Assembly: GCF_051851475.1 (NCBI RefSeq)
Contig: NZ_JBPUSJ010000001.1
Location: forward strand, 496,001 to 560,000
Direction of reading: 5' to 3'
From: Carboxylicivirga taeanensis
GTDB taxonomy: Bacteria; Bacteroidota; Bacteroidia; Bacteroidales; Marinilabiliaceae
DNA length: 64,000 nt
Shown here: positions 1-8,610 of the stretch, one piece after another
Position numbering within the stretch: position 1 is the first letter of the stretch
Layout of the letters: each line of letters opens with the position of its first letter
The notes under the pieces: generated by a model
Databases searched by the model: none
What the model saw: only the letters and a program-made list of their open reading frames with translations
What the model was told of the DNA's origin: nothing
Position numbers and translations under genes: made by a program

Positions 1-1
1 A

Positions 2-385
2 AAAATAACCTACAACACCCATGAGGCAGCCATCCCGAAAAAAGACTATGATGGGATCATTTTCGCCATACAGATTGGCGCCTATAAAGACCTTGATTTA
101 AGCAAATACAAAGACAACATGCTTGGCTTAAAACAGGATACCTACGACAGTATTAACCAGTTTACTCTCGGCGAATTTATTGAGTATGAGCAAGCACAAG
201 ACTTTTTACAGGTTGTTCAGCAAATGGGCTTTGAACAAGCACACATAATGTCTTTTAAAAATGGGTATCGCATCCGCTTAGAAAGCGCTTTGGCCGAGCG
301 TAAAGATAAAAGGACAACAGCAAACACCACCTCAACCAAACATGCTATTAAGGCCCAAATTGAGGAGCAGGTCCTGCTAAGGTAA
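2..385 (+). CDS. SPOR-domain protein, C-terminal part (partial)
   Basis: The reading frame is open from base 2 to the TAA at 383-385, so this is the 3' end of a gene that begins before the window. The stretch FAIQIGAYKDLDLSKY followed by a second half ending in GYRIRL has the pattern of a SPOR domain, a fold of about 70 residues that binds denuded peptidoglycan glycans at division sites or elsewhere in the wall. The domain ends near residue 97 and a basic, Thr-rich tail follows. In Bacteroidetes such domains are often C-terminal in larger lipoproteins or in proteins with upstream repeats; the missing N-terminus would decide. The gene converges on the act operon and shares the intergenic terminator region with it. 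Function beyond wall binding is not visible. Confidence 0.6.
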   Translation, partial: KITYNTHEAAIPKKDYDGIIFAIQIGAYKDLDLSKYKDNMLGLKQDTYDSINQFTLGEFIEYEQAQDFLQVVQQMGFEQAHIMSFKNGYRIRLESALAERKDKRTTANTTSTKHAIKAQIEEQVLLR

Positions 386-404
386 TACTAAGTTCAAACC
401 ATAT

Positions 405-443
405 AAAAAGGCGCAGATTTCTATTTCTGCACCTTTTCTTTTG
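405..443 (+). terminator. Rho-independent terminator of the SPOR gene
   Basis: An 11-bp stem (AAAGGCGCAGA paired with TCTGCACCTTT, one G-T pair) with an 8-nt loop is followed by a T-rich run. It lies between two convergent genes and may also slow transcripts arriving from the act operon on the other strand. Confidence 0.75.
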
Positions 444-468
444 TTAATCCAAGTCAACCTCAAATATC

Positions 469-1089
469 TTAAACAGGCTGTTCGGTTTGCTCAAGGGACT
501 TATCCACCTGCATCGTATCAGCCTGCACATGCAGCTTCTCACGAATATAACTCACAATTTTCCAACGCTCATCGGGTAAAATTTGAGCCCCATGTGCTCC
601 CATTACGCCATAACCAACTGTAATTACCTGAAATATCTCCCCATCAGGGTTCGTACGAATCTTTTCAGAGTTCAGATCAGCCGGTAAAAACAGGTACTTC
701 TGCGAAGTATACAGATGGCCTTTTCCATCGCCGAACTCACCATGGCAATGCAAACAGTAGATATTATACAAGCGATGCCCTTCTTCCACCACCGACTGAT
801 CGCCTGCATACGGATTCTCCAGTTCCTGCCCGGCCCAGGTTCTGTTTACCTCTGTTTTCTCAAAATCAAAAGGAATCATCTCGCGAGGCACCGTTCCTTC
901 GACAGGTAGCTGATTGGTGCGGCCATTCTCCCAATTGGGATTTTCAGTGTAGGTCTCGTAAGCCTGCGACTGTTCCATATCTGGAAAATAACTATAACCC
1001 GGCTTATTCCGGTTCTTATCGCAGCCAGTGGCAATAACCAGCACAAACAATGCCATGCCAATGAGTTTAATTGAACGCAGATACTTCAT
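469..1089 (-). CDS. actE: Alternative Complex III monoheme cytochrome c subunit (ActE-like)
   Basis: This is a membrane-anchored c-type cytochrome subunit of Alternative Complex III, the quinol:electron-acceptor oxidoreductase that replaces the bc1 complex. I chose the ATG at 1087-1089 because it gives a lipoprotein signal ending in VIATGC; upstream in-frame ATGs lie inside actF. One heme motif, CLHCH, sits in the segment YNIYCLHCHGEFGDGKG, and a Met in YGVMGAHG is the likely distal ligand. The gene starts 4 nt after the actF stop, so it is translationally linked. It is the last gene of the operon. In the operon order I know from other Bacteroidetes the monoheme gene precedes actF; here it follows it. 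Family assignment is strong; the letter name follows function rather than position. Confidence 0.88.
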   Translation of the reverse strand: MKYLRSIKLIGMALFVLVIATGCDKNRNKPGYSYFPDMEQSQAYETYTENPNWENGRTNQLPVEGTVPREMIPFDFEKTEVNRTWAGQELENPYAGDQSVVEEGHRLYNIYCLHCHGEFGDGKGHLYTSQKYLFLPADLNSEKIRTNPDGEIFQVITVGYGVMGAHGAQILPDERWKIVSYIREKLHVQADTMQVDKSLEQTEQPV

Positions 1090-1093
1090 GTCT

Positions 1094-2260
1094 CTATCGG
1101 ATATTGTCATAATCAAAACTCTCTTTAAAAAATGGGTGATTCTCGGGTACAACAGGTGCTTTAGCAAATCTGGAGAAAAAGACAAACAGGAAAATGCCTA
1201 AAACAAACACAGTCATTCCAATTTCAAGGATACCAAAGTCGGCATGACCCGTGGCCCCCGGCATAATGGCCAGATACATATCGATCCAGTGCCCCATAAA
1301 CACGATGATCGCGGCCGCAATCAACCAATTCAATCTTCGTTTGGTTCCGCGCGGCATCAGAATTAAAAATGGCGCCAAAAAATTGATGATTACATTGGCA
1401 TAGAAAACCACTTCGAAATCCTGGATGCGTTTAACGTAGTAGATGGTTTCCTCCGGAATATTACTATACCATATTAGCAAATATTGCGACACCCACAGGT
1501 AAGCCCAAAATATACTAAAGCCAAACAGGTATTTTCCTAAGTCATGCAGATGCTCTTCGTTGACATGCTCCATGTAACCCATTCTGCGTAAGGCATACAG
1601 AATAACAACAATAAGAGCAACAGCTGCAACAAAAGTGCTGATAAACATGTACCAGCCAAACAAGGTACTGAACCAATGCGCATCAATTGACATGATCCAA
1701 TCCCAGGCTGAGGTTGAGCTCGTTACAGCAAAAATAACTATGAAAATACCTGCAATAGTACGTTGTTTATTAAACAGACGAATATCATCATTGCTATCCG
1801 TTTGAAGGGATGTTTTCCTGAACCAAATTACCAACAGGCTCCAAATGACAATATAGGCCACCGTTCTGATACTGAAAAACAGCGGATTCAGATAGGCACT
1901 CTTCCCCTGCAGCACCTCATCCAAATCTTCAGTGTGGCTCCAGTGATAGATATCGTGCATGCCAATTAGCACCAACAGCATAAAAACGCCTCCCACAGGC
2001 ACAAACAACGACATGGCTTCTGGTATTCGTTGAACCGCAGTGTGCCAGCCTGATTCTCCCAAAACATGCACAATCACAAAGAAAGCAGCACTCATGGCGA
2101 TGGCTGTAAAGAAAAAGCCATTGAGCAACACGTTAGCCCAGATGCGGTGTGTGTGATCCAAATTCATTGCAATGCCCGCCATTGCTAATACTGCTCCAAT
2201 GACCAACATGGCAATTAAATAGGACTTTATCTTTTTTGTAAATTCAAATGACTTATACAT
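1094..2260 (-). CDS. actF: Alternative Complex III integral membrane subunit ActF
   Basis: A 388-residue, very hydrophobic protein with about ten predicted membrane segments, beginning with one at residues 13-33. Composition and position match ActF, the smaller of the two NrfD-like quinone-site subunits of Alternative Complex III. Recognisable features are the Trp- and His-rich helices (for example SAWDWIMSIDAHWFSTLFGW) typical of the ActC/ActF fold. It lies 86 nt after actD, the only sizeable gap in the second half of the operon, and that gap carries short direct repeats. The stop codon is 4 nt before actE. Expected role: structural and possibly proton-conducting partner of ActC in the inner membrane. 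Confidence 0.88.
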   Translation of the reverse strand: MYKSFEFTKKIKSYLIAMLVIGAVLAMAGIAMNLDHTHRIWANVLLNGFFFTAIAMSAAFFVIVHVLGESGWHTAVQRIPEAMSLFVPVGGVFMLLVLIGMHDIYHWSHTEDLDEVLQGKSAYLNPLFFSIRTVAYIVIWSLLVIWFRKTSLQTDSNDDIRLFNKQRTIAGIFIVIFAVTSSTSAWDWIMSIDAHWFSTLFGWYMFISTFVAAVALIVVILYALRRMGYMEHVNEEHLHDLGKYLFGFSIFWAYLWVSQYLLIWYSNIPEETIYYVKRIQDFEVVFYANVIINFLAPFLILMPRGTKRRLNWLIAAAIIVFMGHWIDMYLAIMPGATGHADFGILEIGMTVFVLGIFLFVFFSRFAKAPVVPENHPFFKESFDYDNIR

Positions 2261-2272
2261 AGTTCAATAATT

Positions 2273-2302
2273 AGTATCAAGATTTAAGTATCAAGTATCA
2301 AG
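2273..2302. repeat. Three AGTATCAAG direct repeats between actD and actF
   Basis: AGTATCAAG occurs at 2273-2281, 2287-2295 and 2294-2302; the last two overlap by two bases. The complementary GATACTT at 2331-2337 could pair with AAGTATC at 2286-2292, giving a hairpin across the actD-actF gap. A degenerate copy, TTAGTATCAGG, occurs near 7210 in the actA-actB gap. Confidence 0.8.
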
Positions 2303-2346
2303 ATGTTATCGACTAGCCTCTTTTTTTCCTGATACTTATGTCTAAT

Positions 2347-2862
2347 TTAAACATCATGATGTTGAACACCTTCAGCTCCGGCTGACTGCAGAGCAGCCTG
2401 CAACTGCTCACTATTGCCTGACGTTACTTCCAAAAGAATCTGAAAACGGTCATTGGTCACCTCCTCGTCAAAAATTACGTTATCGGCACCAGGCCCAAGC
2501 TGACTGCTGATTAAAAAGCCAAACACAAGAGCAAAAGCAGCCATTAAAACGGTTAATTCAAAAGTAACCGGAATAAACGATGGCACAGACAAGTATGGTT
2601 TTCCACCAAAATTGAGAGGCCAGGCCTCAGTAAATACCCATGCCTGAAAACCGAAACCGATGGCGGCCCCAAAAGCACCAGCGATAAAGCCAGCACGCGG
2701 CAGTCGCGAACGACGCAATTTTAACACCTTGTCTAATCCGTGCACCGGAAATGGCGTACGTACATCGGCAATCTCAATGTTATTTTCCTGTAAGGCCTTA
2801 ATTCCTTCAACCAAGTCCTTATCATCCAAATAATATCCTGAAACAAAAGCTTTCTGAGCCAT
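2347..2862 (-). CDS. actD: Alternative Complex III subunit ActD (DUF3341)
   Basis: A 171-residue protein with a soluble N-terminal domain (residues 1-55, containing DVRTPFPVHGLDKVL, a strong DUF3341 signature), then two membrane helices at about 57-80 and 95-120 joined by an aromatic loop, and an acidic cytoplasmic tail. This is the expected size and layout of ActD, which packs against ActC/ActF in the membrane and has no cofactor. It begins 2 nt after the actC stop, so the two are very probably translationally coupled. A His at residue 168 near the C-terminus is unremarkable. Confidence 0.9.
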   Translation of the reverse strand: MAQKAFVSGYYLDDKDLVEGIKALQENNIEIADVRTPFPVHGLDKVLKLRRSRLPRAGFIAGAFGAAIGFGFQAWVFTEAWPLNFGGKPYLSVPSFIPVTFELTVLMAAFALVFGFLISSQLGPGADNVIFDEEVTNDRFQILLEVTSGNSEQLQAALQSAGAEGVQHHDV

Positions 2863-2864
2863 AA

Positions 2865-4232
2865 TTACTTTCCTTTCTTAATAAACTTTTCACTTGATGT
2901 CTTCAATACACTTTTCACTTCGGCAATGGCAATTACCGGGAAGAAACGGATAAACAGGAAGAACAAGGTGAAAAACAAGCCAAACGTTCCAATATAAATT
3001 CCGACCTCCACCCAGGTTGGCGAATACATGCTCCAGCTCGATGGCAGGAAGTCGCGGTGCAAAGAGGTTACAATAATCACAAAACGCTCGAACCACATCC
3101 CGATATTCACAAATATGGAGATGACAAATGTGGCTGCGAAACTGCGACGTATCTTCTTAATCCAGAATAACTGCGGCGTAATCACGTTACAGGTCATCAT
3201 GATCCAATAGGCCCACCAATAAGGTCCGAAAGCCCGGTTAACAAAGGCATATTGTTCATAAACCACGCCCGAATACCAGGCAATAAATAGCTCGGTGATA
3301 TAGGCTATTCCCACAATGGAGCCGGTGGCAATAATGATCTTATTCATCGATTCCAGATGCGCCTTAGTAATGTAATCTTCCAAGTTAATGGCTTTGCGCG
3401 TAATGATCATCAGGGTCAACACCATGGCAAAACCTGAGAATACAGCCCCCGAAACAAAGTAGGGCGGAAAAATGGTGGTGTGCCATCCGGGAATGACCGA
3501 AGTAGCGAAGTCAAAACTTACAATAGTATGCACCGATAATACCAGCGGAGCCGCCAAACCAGCCAGAATCAAACTCATAGATTCATGACGGGCCCAGTGA
3601 CGGGCAGAGCCAGTCCATCCAAAACTCAGAAAACTGTAAATCTTCTTTTTAATACCCGGCACTAATCGGTCGCGGATAGTGCCAATATCCGGAATCAGCC
3701 CCATGTACCAGAACAGTAGTGAAACGGTGAGGTAAGTTGAGATAGCAAACACGTCCCACAACAAAGGTGAGTTAAAGTTCACCCATACATCGCGTGTGTT
3801 TGGATAAGGGAAAATAAAGAAGCCAAGAGGTAAACGTCCCATGTGAATCAGCGGAAATAACCCGGCACACATCACCGCAAAAATAGTCATGGCCTCGGCA
3901 CTGCGGTTGATAGATGTCCGCCACTTTTGACGGAATAGTAACAGAATGGCGGAGATAAACGTACCGGCGTGACCAATACCTACCCACCATACAAAGTTGG
4001 TAATGCCCCAACCCCATCCAATGGTTCGGTCCAGCCCCCACGTTCCAATGCCATCCCACACGGTAATGAAAATCGAGAACAGTCCGAATCCTAAAGCAAT
4101 CAAGGCTAATGTCAATCCACCAAACCAAAATTTGCCAGGCTTACCGGTCATCGGGGCATAGATATCCTCGGTAACTTTACTGTAGCTTTTTTCTCCGCTA
4201 ATGAGCGGTTCTCTAACAGGTGATACGTACAT
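2865..4232 (-). CDS. actC: Alternative Complex III quinol-site subunit ActC (NrfD/PsrC family)
   Basis: A 455-residue polytopic membrane protein of the NrfD/PsrC family with about ten helices. In Alternative Complex III this subunit carries the quinol oxidation site next to the iron-sulfur domain of ActB. Typical signatures are the N-terminal REPLISGEKSY segment, WWVGIGHAGTFISA (the His in the second helix is a proposed quinone/proton residue), and RHWARHESM in a central loop. The start codon overlaps the actB stop by one base (TAATG), a coupling arrangement. Length is normal for the family and no key segment appears missing. Confidence 0.92.
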   Translation of the reverse strand: MYVSPVREPLISGEKSYSKVTEDIYAPMTGKPGKFWFGGLTLALIALGFGLFSIFITVWDGIGTWGLDRTIGWGWGITNFVWWVGIGHAGTFISAILLLFRQKWRTSINRSAEAMTIFAVMCAGLFPLIHMGRLPLGFFIFPYPNTRDVWVNFNSPLLWDVFAISTYLTVSLLFWYMGLIPDIGTIRDRLVPGIKKKIYSFLSFGWTGSARHWARHESMSLILAGLAAPLVLSVHTIVSFDFATSVIPGWHTTIFPPYFVSGAVFSGFAMVLTLMIITRKAINLEDYITKAHLESMNKIIIATGSIVGIAYITELFIAWYSGVVYEQYAFVNRAFGPYWWAYWIMMTCNVITPQLFWIKKIRRSFAATFVISIFVNIGMWFERFVIIVTSLHRDFLPSSWSMYSPTWVEVGIYIGTFGLFFTLFFLFIRFFPVIAIAEVKSVLKTSSEKFIKKGK

Positions 4233-7195
4233 TAGCTTAACATTTTATTTTTATCCTTATTTCTTACTTTGGTTAGATACACCACCGATGGCAGGGTGTG
4301 TAGTTCTTCTAACAAGCCATATTGGCGGGCATCTTTCAATAATTTAGACACCTTGCTGTTTGGATCATTCATATCGCCAAAGGTGATGGCATCTGTCGGA
4401 CAAGTTTGTTGACAAGCCGTTTTGATCTCGCCGTCGGCTAACTGGCGACCATCTTTCTTAGCATTTAGTTTCTTATCCTGAATGCGCTGGATACACATCG
4501 AGCATTTTTCAATAACTCCTTTGGCCCTTACAGTCACATCAGGGTTGAGCACCATGCGTTTCAAATCCAGCGTCATGCCAGTCACATCTACGCGGTTATT
4601 CGGAATGCTATCAGCTCCTGTATAATCAAACCAGTTGAATCGACGTACTTTATACGGGCAGTTGTTATTGCAGTAGCGGGTTCCGATACAACGGTTATAC
4701 GCCATCTGGTTAATCCCTTCGGAGCTGTGGTTGGTTGCTGCCACCGGACAAACATTCTCACAAGGGGCATTATCACAATGCTGACACATCACCGGCTGAC
4801 GTACCACTTCGGGATTATCAGAATCACCGGCGTAGTATCGATCCAGTCGAATCCAATGCATTTCATGTGAGCGGCGAACTTCATTACGTCCTACCACCGG
4901 CACATTATTTTCGGCTGAACAAGCTACCACACAAGCATTACAACCGATGCATGAATTCAGGTCAATCACCATTCCCCAGTGATGTCCTTTGTACTCATGC
5001 TTATGATATAATGTGGTATGTAATTTCTCCACTTTCTCATGCATTTCGTTACCCGAGGCCGGATTGGCCAGGTAATCGGCAATAGTGGTTTCGCGCACCA
5101 AAGCACGTCCTTCCATCGAATGGTGCGATTGCGTAGCCGCCAATTCGTAGGTTGAACCGGTGGCGACTACCTCTACTTTAGAGATGACATAGGAACGATG
5201 CCCATCTCTTAGCTCAACAAAAGGATACACATTTTTACCCAAACCACTGGCCACTCGCCCTGCATTACTACGGCCATACCCAACCGCAACGGCTAATGTA
5301 TTTCTGGCCTGACCCGGCTGCACCAACACAGGCAATTCAACACCATTAACATCCACTACATCGCCTTGTGACCAACCACGTAAGGCGGCGAAAGCAGGCG
5401 AAACAGATACATAATTATCCCAGCAAACGCGTGAAACTGGTTCAGGTAATTCCTGCAACCATGGATTGTTGGCTAGTGTTCCATCACCAACCGGTACATT
5501 CTGATAAAGCACCAGTTCAAGTTCATTACCTGATTTAGCCGAGCTATTTGCGTTTAAAATAGCCGAAACATCAGCCCCCTGATAAGCGATTGGAGTTACG
5601 GAGGCATTACCAGCTACAATTCCATCCCGAAGGCTAACCTTCCAGAACGATTCGAACTGCTTGCCTTTTGCCAAATCCAAACTGTAAATATTTTCTTTCC
5701 AATGCAGCTTGATGAAATCATAATAAGTGCCATCAAAACCGGCCCAAGCCATCAAATTCTCTTGTGGCGAACGAGTTTTAAACAATGAGCGAATGGCCGG
5801 TTGCGTCAAGGTATAAACGCCACTTACCAGCTCAGTGTCATCCCAACGCTCAAGAAAATGCGGTGCAGGCAACTGATAATTGCATAGCAATGCCGTTTCT
5901 GTCTGTTGTGATTGCGCCGCCAAACGAAGCGGCACATTTTTTATGGCCGCCTCAGTACGACCTTGTAATGGCGCCTGATAAAGCGGATTGGTTTCCCAGA
6001 ACAGAATAGCACCAACATGGCCACTTTCCATTCGGGTAAGCAAGCCATCAAAGGCTTTATCATCTCCCTGAAACAGGTTTAATGGTCGATCTATATGAAT
6101 GGTTTTTTCAATATTTCCGAGCAAGTAGTTAATTTCAACCACCAAGCGTTGAATACTGCTATCGTTGGTTCCGGAAACAACTAAGGATTTGCCTTTGGTA
6201 TTTGCCAACTCCTCGGCAATTTTAACAATGGCCTGAGGCGCATCAACAGATGGCACTCCTAATCCAGCTTTGTTAGCTAATTGCGAATATAACGCAGACA
6301 AATAGTAAGCTTCATCTACCGCTGGCATAGGTACCCGCTCATCGGCATTGGAACCGGTCAGTGTCATGGTGGCTTCAAACTGAACATGGCGCATCATGTC
6401 GCGCTGGCCATCAGTTAATTTACGAGCACTTGCATACTGACGTCCAAAAGTGGTTGGTTGCAGCCAGGTGCCTAAAAAATCAGCATTAAACCCCACAACC
6501 AGCTTGGCCTGATCGAAACGGAAAAGGGGAATAACTGGCTGTCCAAAACTAGCCTGATAAGCCTCGCGCAGAGCAGAGTATGAGAAAGCATCAAAGGTTT
6601 CGTGTACCACAAAGGGATACTTAGCTCTAAAATCTTTAAATAATTGTTTGGTTGAAGGACTAATAATGCTGGGCGTCAAAATCACAAACTCTTTGGATGC
6701 ATCCCAGTTGGTAAGCGTTTCGGTTAACTTTACATCTACATCTTCCCAACGGATTGGGTTCCCATCCAGGGTGGGTTGAGCCGGGCGCGACTCATCATAT
6801 AGGTTCAAAAGAGAGGCCTGCACTCGGGCCGATGCTGAACCACCGGTCATCTGACACAAATCATTCCCTTCTATTTTAATTGGTCGCCCGTCACGCACCT
6901 TAACCAAAATCGGCACCATTTCGGAGCCATCATAAAAGGAGGATGCATAATAGTTGGCTGTGCCGGGCTTAATTTCCTCCGGCTGTATCAAATAGGGTAT
7001 CGCTTTTTTAACCGGACGCTCGCAACCTGCCAATACCGCTGCCGATGCGATACTAAACCCGAAGTATTTTAAAAAGTCGCGACGCGTATTTTTCGAAGAT
7101 TCGGCCTTATCGGAAAGTAACACAGATGAACTCTTTTTGGGCGCTACCTCTTCCCCGGGCAATAAATCTTCAAGGCTTCTCCAGTATTCTTTCAT
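4232..7195 (-). CDS. actB: Alternative Complex III molybdopterin-oxidoreductase-like/iron-sulfur subunit ActB
   Basis: A 987-residue peripheral subunit on the periplasmic face. Residues about 37-58 form a twin-arginine signal (TRRDFLKYFGFS) that also contains a lipobox-like LAGC. The first 700 residues are a molybdopterin-oxidoreductase fold that in this family binds no cofactor. The C-terminal domain from about residue 740 holds four cysteine groups: CIGCNACVVAC, CQHCDNAPCENVC, CIGTRYCNNNC and CSMC with a later CQQTC. This is the known set for three 4Fe-4S and one 3Fe-4S cluster. It lies 97 nt after actA and is coupled to actC. Electrons from quinol at ActC would pass through these clusters to the ActA hemes. 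Confidence 0.94.
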   Translation of the reverse strand: MKEYWRSLEDLLPGEEVAPKKSSSVLLSDKAESSKNTRRDFLKYFGFSIASAAVLAGCERPVKKAIPYLIQPEEIKPGTANYYASSFYDGSEMVPILVKVRDGRPIKIEGNDLCQMTGGSASARVQASLLNLYDESRPAQPTLDGNPIRWEDVDVKLTETLTNWDASKEFVILTPSIISPSTKQLFKDFRAKYPFVVHETFDAFSYSALREAYQASFGQPVIPLFRFDQAKLVVGFNADFLGTWLQPTTFGRQYASARKLTDGQRDMMRHVQFEATMTLTGSNADERVPMPAVDEAYYLSALYSQLANKAGLGVPSVDAPQAIVKIAEELANTKGKSLVVSGTNDSSIQRLVVEINYLLGNIEKTIHIDRPLNLFQGDDKAFDGLLTRMESGHVGAILFWETNPLYQAPLQGRTEAAIKNVPLRLAAQSQQTETALLCNYQLPAPHFLERWDDTELVSGVYTLTQPAIRSLFKTRSPQENLMAWAGFDGTYYDFIKLHWKENIYSLDLAKGKQFESFWKVSLRDGIVAGNASVTPIAYQGADVSAILNANSSAKSGNELELVLYQNVPVGDGTLANNPWLQELPEPVSRVCWDNYVSVSPAFAALRGWSQGDVVDVNGVELPVLVQPGQARNTLAVAVGYGRSNAGRVASGLGKNVYPFVELRDGHRSYVISKVEVVATGSTYELAATQSHHSMEGRALVRETTIADYLANPASGNEMHEKVEKLHTTLYHKHEYKGHHWGMVIDLNSCIGCNACVVACSAENNVPVVGRNEVRRSHEMHWIRLDRYYAGDSDNPEVVRQPVMCQHCDNAPCENVCPVAATNHSSEGINQMAYNRCIGTRYCNNNCPYKVRRFNWFDYTGADSIPNNRVDVTGMTLDLKRMVLNPDVTVRAKGVIEKCSMCIQRIQDKKLNAKKDGRQLADGEIKTACQQTCPTDAITFGDMNDPNSKVSKLLKDARQYGLLEELHTLPSVVYLTKVRNKDKNKMLS

Positions 7196-7292
7196 AGTTA
7201 TTTGAATTTAGTATCAGGAATGAAGACATCCAGCTGTAAACTTGTGCCTTTCCTTGCTCTTAAATCTTTTTGTAATTAAAAGTGGGCAACTA

Positions 7293-8438
7293 TTAATGGT
7301 GACATTTCATACAATCATTGGCACCAATGTCGGCAGCTTGTATCGAATCGCGCACTCCTTCAGCCAAATCCTTGTGCAAGGCTTCGAATGTTTGGTAGTA
7401 ATCGTTACCCATAAAATTGACGTTGGTTTCTTTGTGGCAATCCAAACACCATCCCATCGATAAATCATGCTCCTGCTTAAGAATATGCATGTTTTCCACA
7501 TCGCCATGACACTCTTGACACTCGCGGTTGCCAACATTCACATGCTGAGCGTGATTAAAGTATACGTGATCAGGTAAATTATGAATTCTGATCCATTCAA
7601 TGTCCTTATTATTTTCATAAGCCTCCACCACTTTGGCAATTTCAAACTGCCCAGAATGGCTTCCATTGCGCACAACCTGGTGACAATTCATGCATAAACC
7701 AGCACTTGGAATGCCTGCCGATTTGCCTTCATCCGCATTGGAGTGGCAATACAGGCAATCAATCTTATTATCACCTGCATGTACTTTGTGCGAAAACTTA
7801 ATTGGCTGGTCGGGCATGTAGTCCTCACTTCTTCCGAAATCAATCATCTCATGTGCGACAATTTTCAATTGAAAACTCAGGCCAAAAATGATGATTAATA
7901 CATGAACAGCTTTGTAAGGAATTTTCTTGGTAAAGAAGATATCTACCAAGGCGACCGTCATTAGACCGCCCAACAATAAAAAGATTAGAAGTTTATTAAT
8001 GGAAATCGGTTGATCACCTGCTCCCCCTTCAGCCAGTTCAGTTAAGTAGCCCTTTAAGTGAAACAACTGTTCGTCATTCAGCTGGTAATTGACGTGTACT
8101 TTTTCGCGCATGGCTCCACTGGGGGTCAACAGGTGCTCCTTAAAGGTTGCCAAATCCATTTCGGCAGCCACCTGCGCCATTTCAACAGCCGAAGGGTTCC
8201 AGTTCATGGTATCGGCCGAATACATCGTATGGCATGATACACAAGCCTTTGCTCCCTCACCAGTTGGAATCAATCCGTAAAAAAGTCGCTCTCCAACCTT
8301 TACATCAGGGGCAGGCGTCTGCTTCTCGGCCAATGCATCGGTTGTTAATCCAGTCCAATAATACAGGACAAAAAAGAAAAAGAAAAACTTTAAAAATTTT
8401 CCCCTTTGATTAAGGGACTTGGATAAAGTCTTTACCAT
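7293..8438 (-). CDS. actA: Alternative Complex III multiheme cytochrome c subunit ActA, six heme motifs
   Basis: First gene of the operon. The protein has an N-terminal signal, an extra class-I-like cytochrome domain with CVSCH (about residues 45-130), two membrane helices (about 150-215), and a C-terminal domain with five CxxCH motifs: CLYCH, CMNCH, CQECH, CLDCH and CMKCH. The five-heme part corresponds to the pentaheme ActA described for Rhodothermus; the N-terminal sixth motif is an added domain, and I recall similar N-terminal additions in other Bacteroidetes. The hemes carry electrons from ActB to ActE or to a soluble carrier. The next gene upstream ends 172 nt away, so this is the likely transcription start region. 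Confidence 0.93.
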   Translation of the reverse strand: MVKTLSKSLNQRGKFLKFFFFFFVLYYWTGLTTDALAEKQTPAPDVKVGERLFYGLIPTGEGAKACVSCHTMYSADTMNWNPSAVEMAQVAAEMDLATFKEHLLTPSGAMREKVHVNYQLNDEQLFHLKGYLTELAEGGAGDQPISINKLLIFLLLGGLMTVALVDIFFTKKIPYKAVHVLIIIFGLSFQLKIVAHEMIDFGRSEDYMPDQPIKFSHKVHAGDNKIDCLYCHSNADEGKSAGIPSAGLCMNCHQVVRNGSHSGQFEIAKVVEAYENNKDIEWIRIHNLPDHVYFNHAQHVNVGNRECQECHGDVENMHILKQEHDLSMGWCLDCHKETNVNFMGNDYYQTFEALHKDLAEGVRDSIQAADIGANDCMKCHH

Positions 8439-8588
8439 AATTAGTTGCTATTAGTGTTTAAAGACCGATTGCAAACCCTCTGAAAACGGCTTCAGTCCTT
8501 GATTTCTTTTTTAATTTTTATTGTTGTTTTTTAACATTTCAACTTTCAATCATTGATAACGATTCAATATAAAAATTGTTTAACACGA

Positions 8589-8596
8589 CAAATATA
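8589..8596 (-). promoter_or_regulatory. Possible -7 element for the act operon
   Basis: On the minus strand the sequence TATATTTG matches the Bacteroidetes -7 consensus TAnnTTTG. It would give a leader of about 145 nt before actA. No TTG at the expected -33 spacing was found, so this is only a candidate. Confidence 0.35.
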
Positions 8597-8610
8597 GTAT
8601 TTCCGACCTT

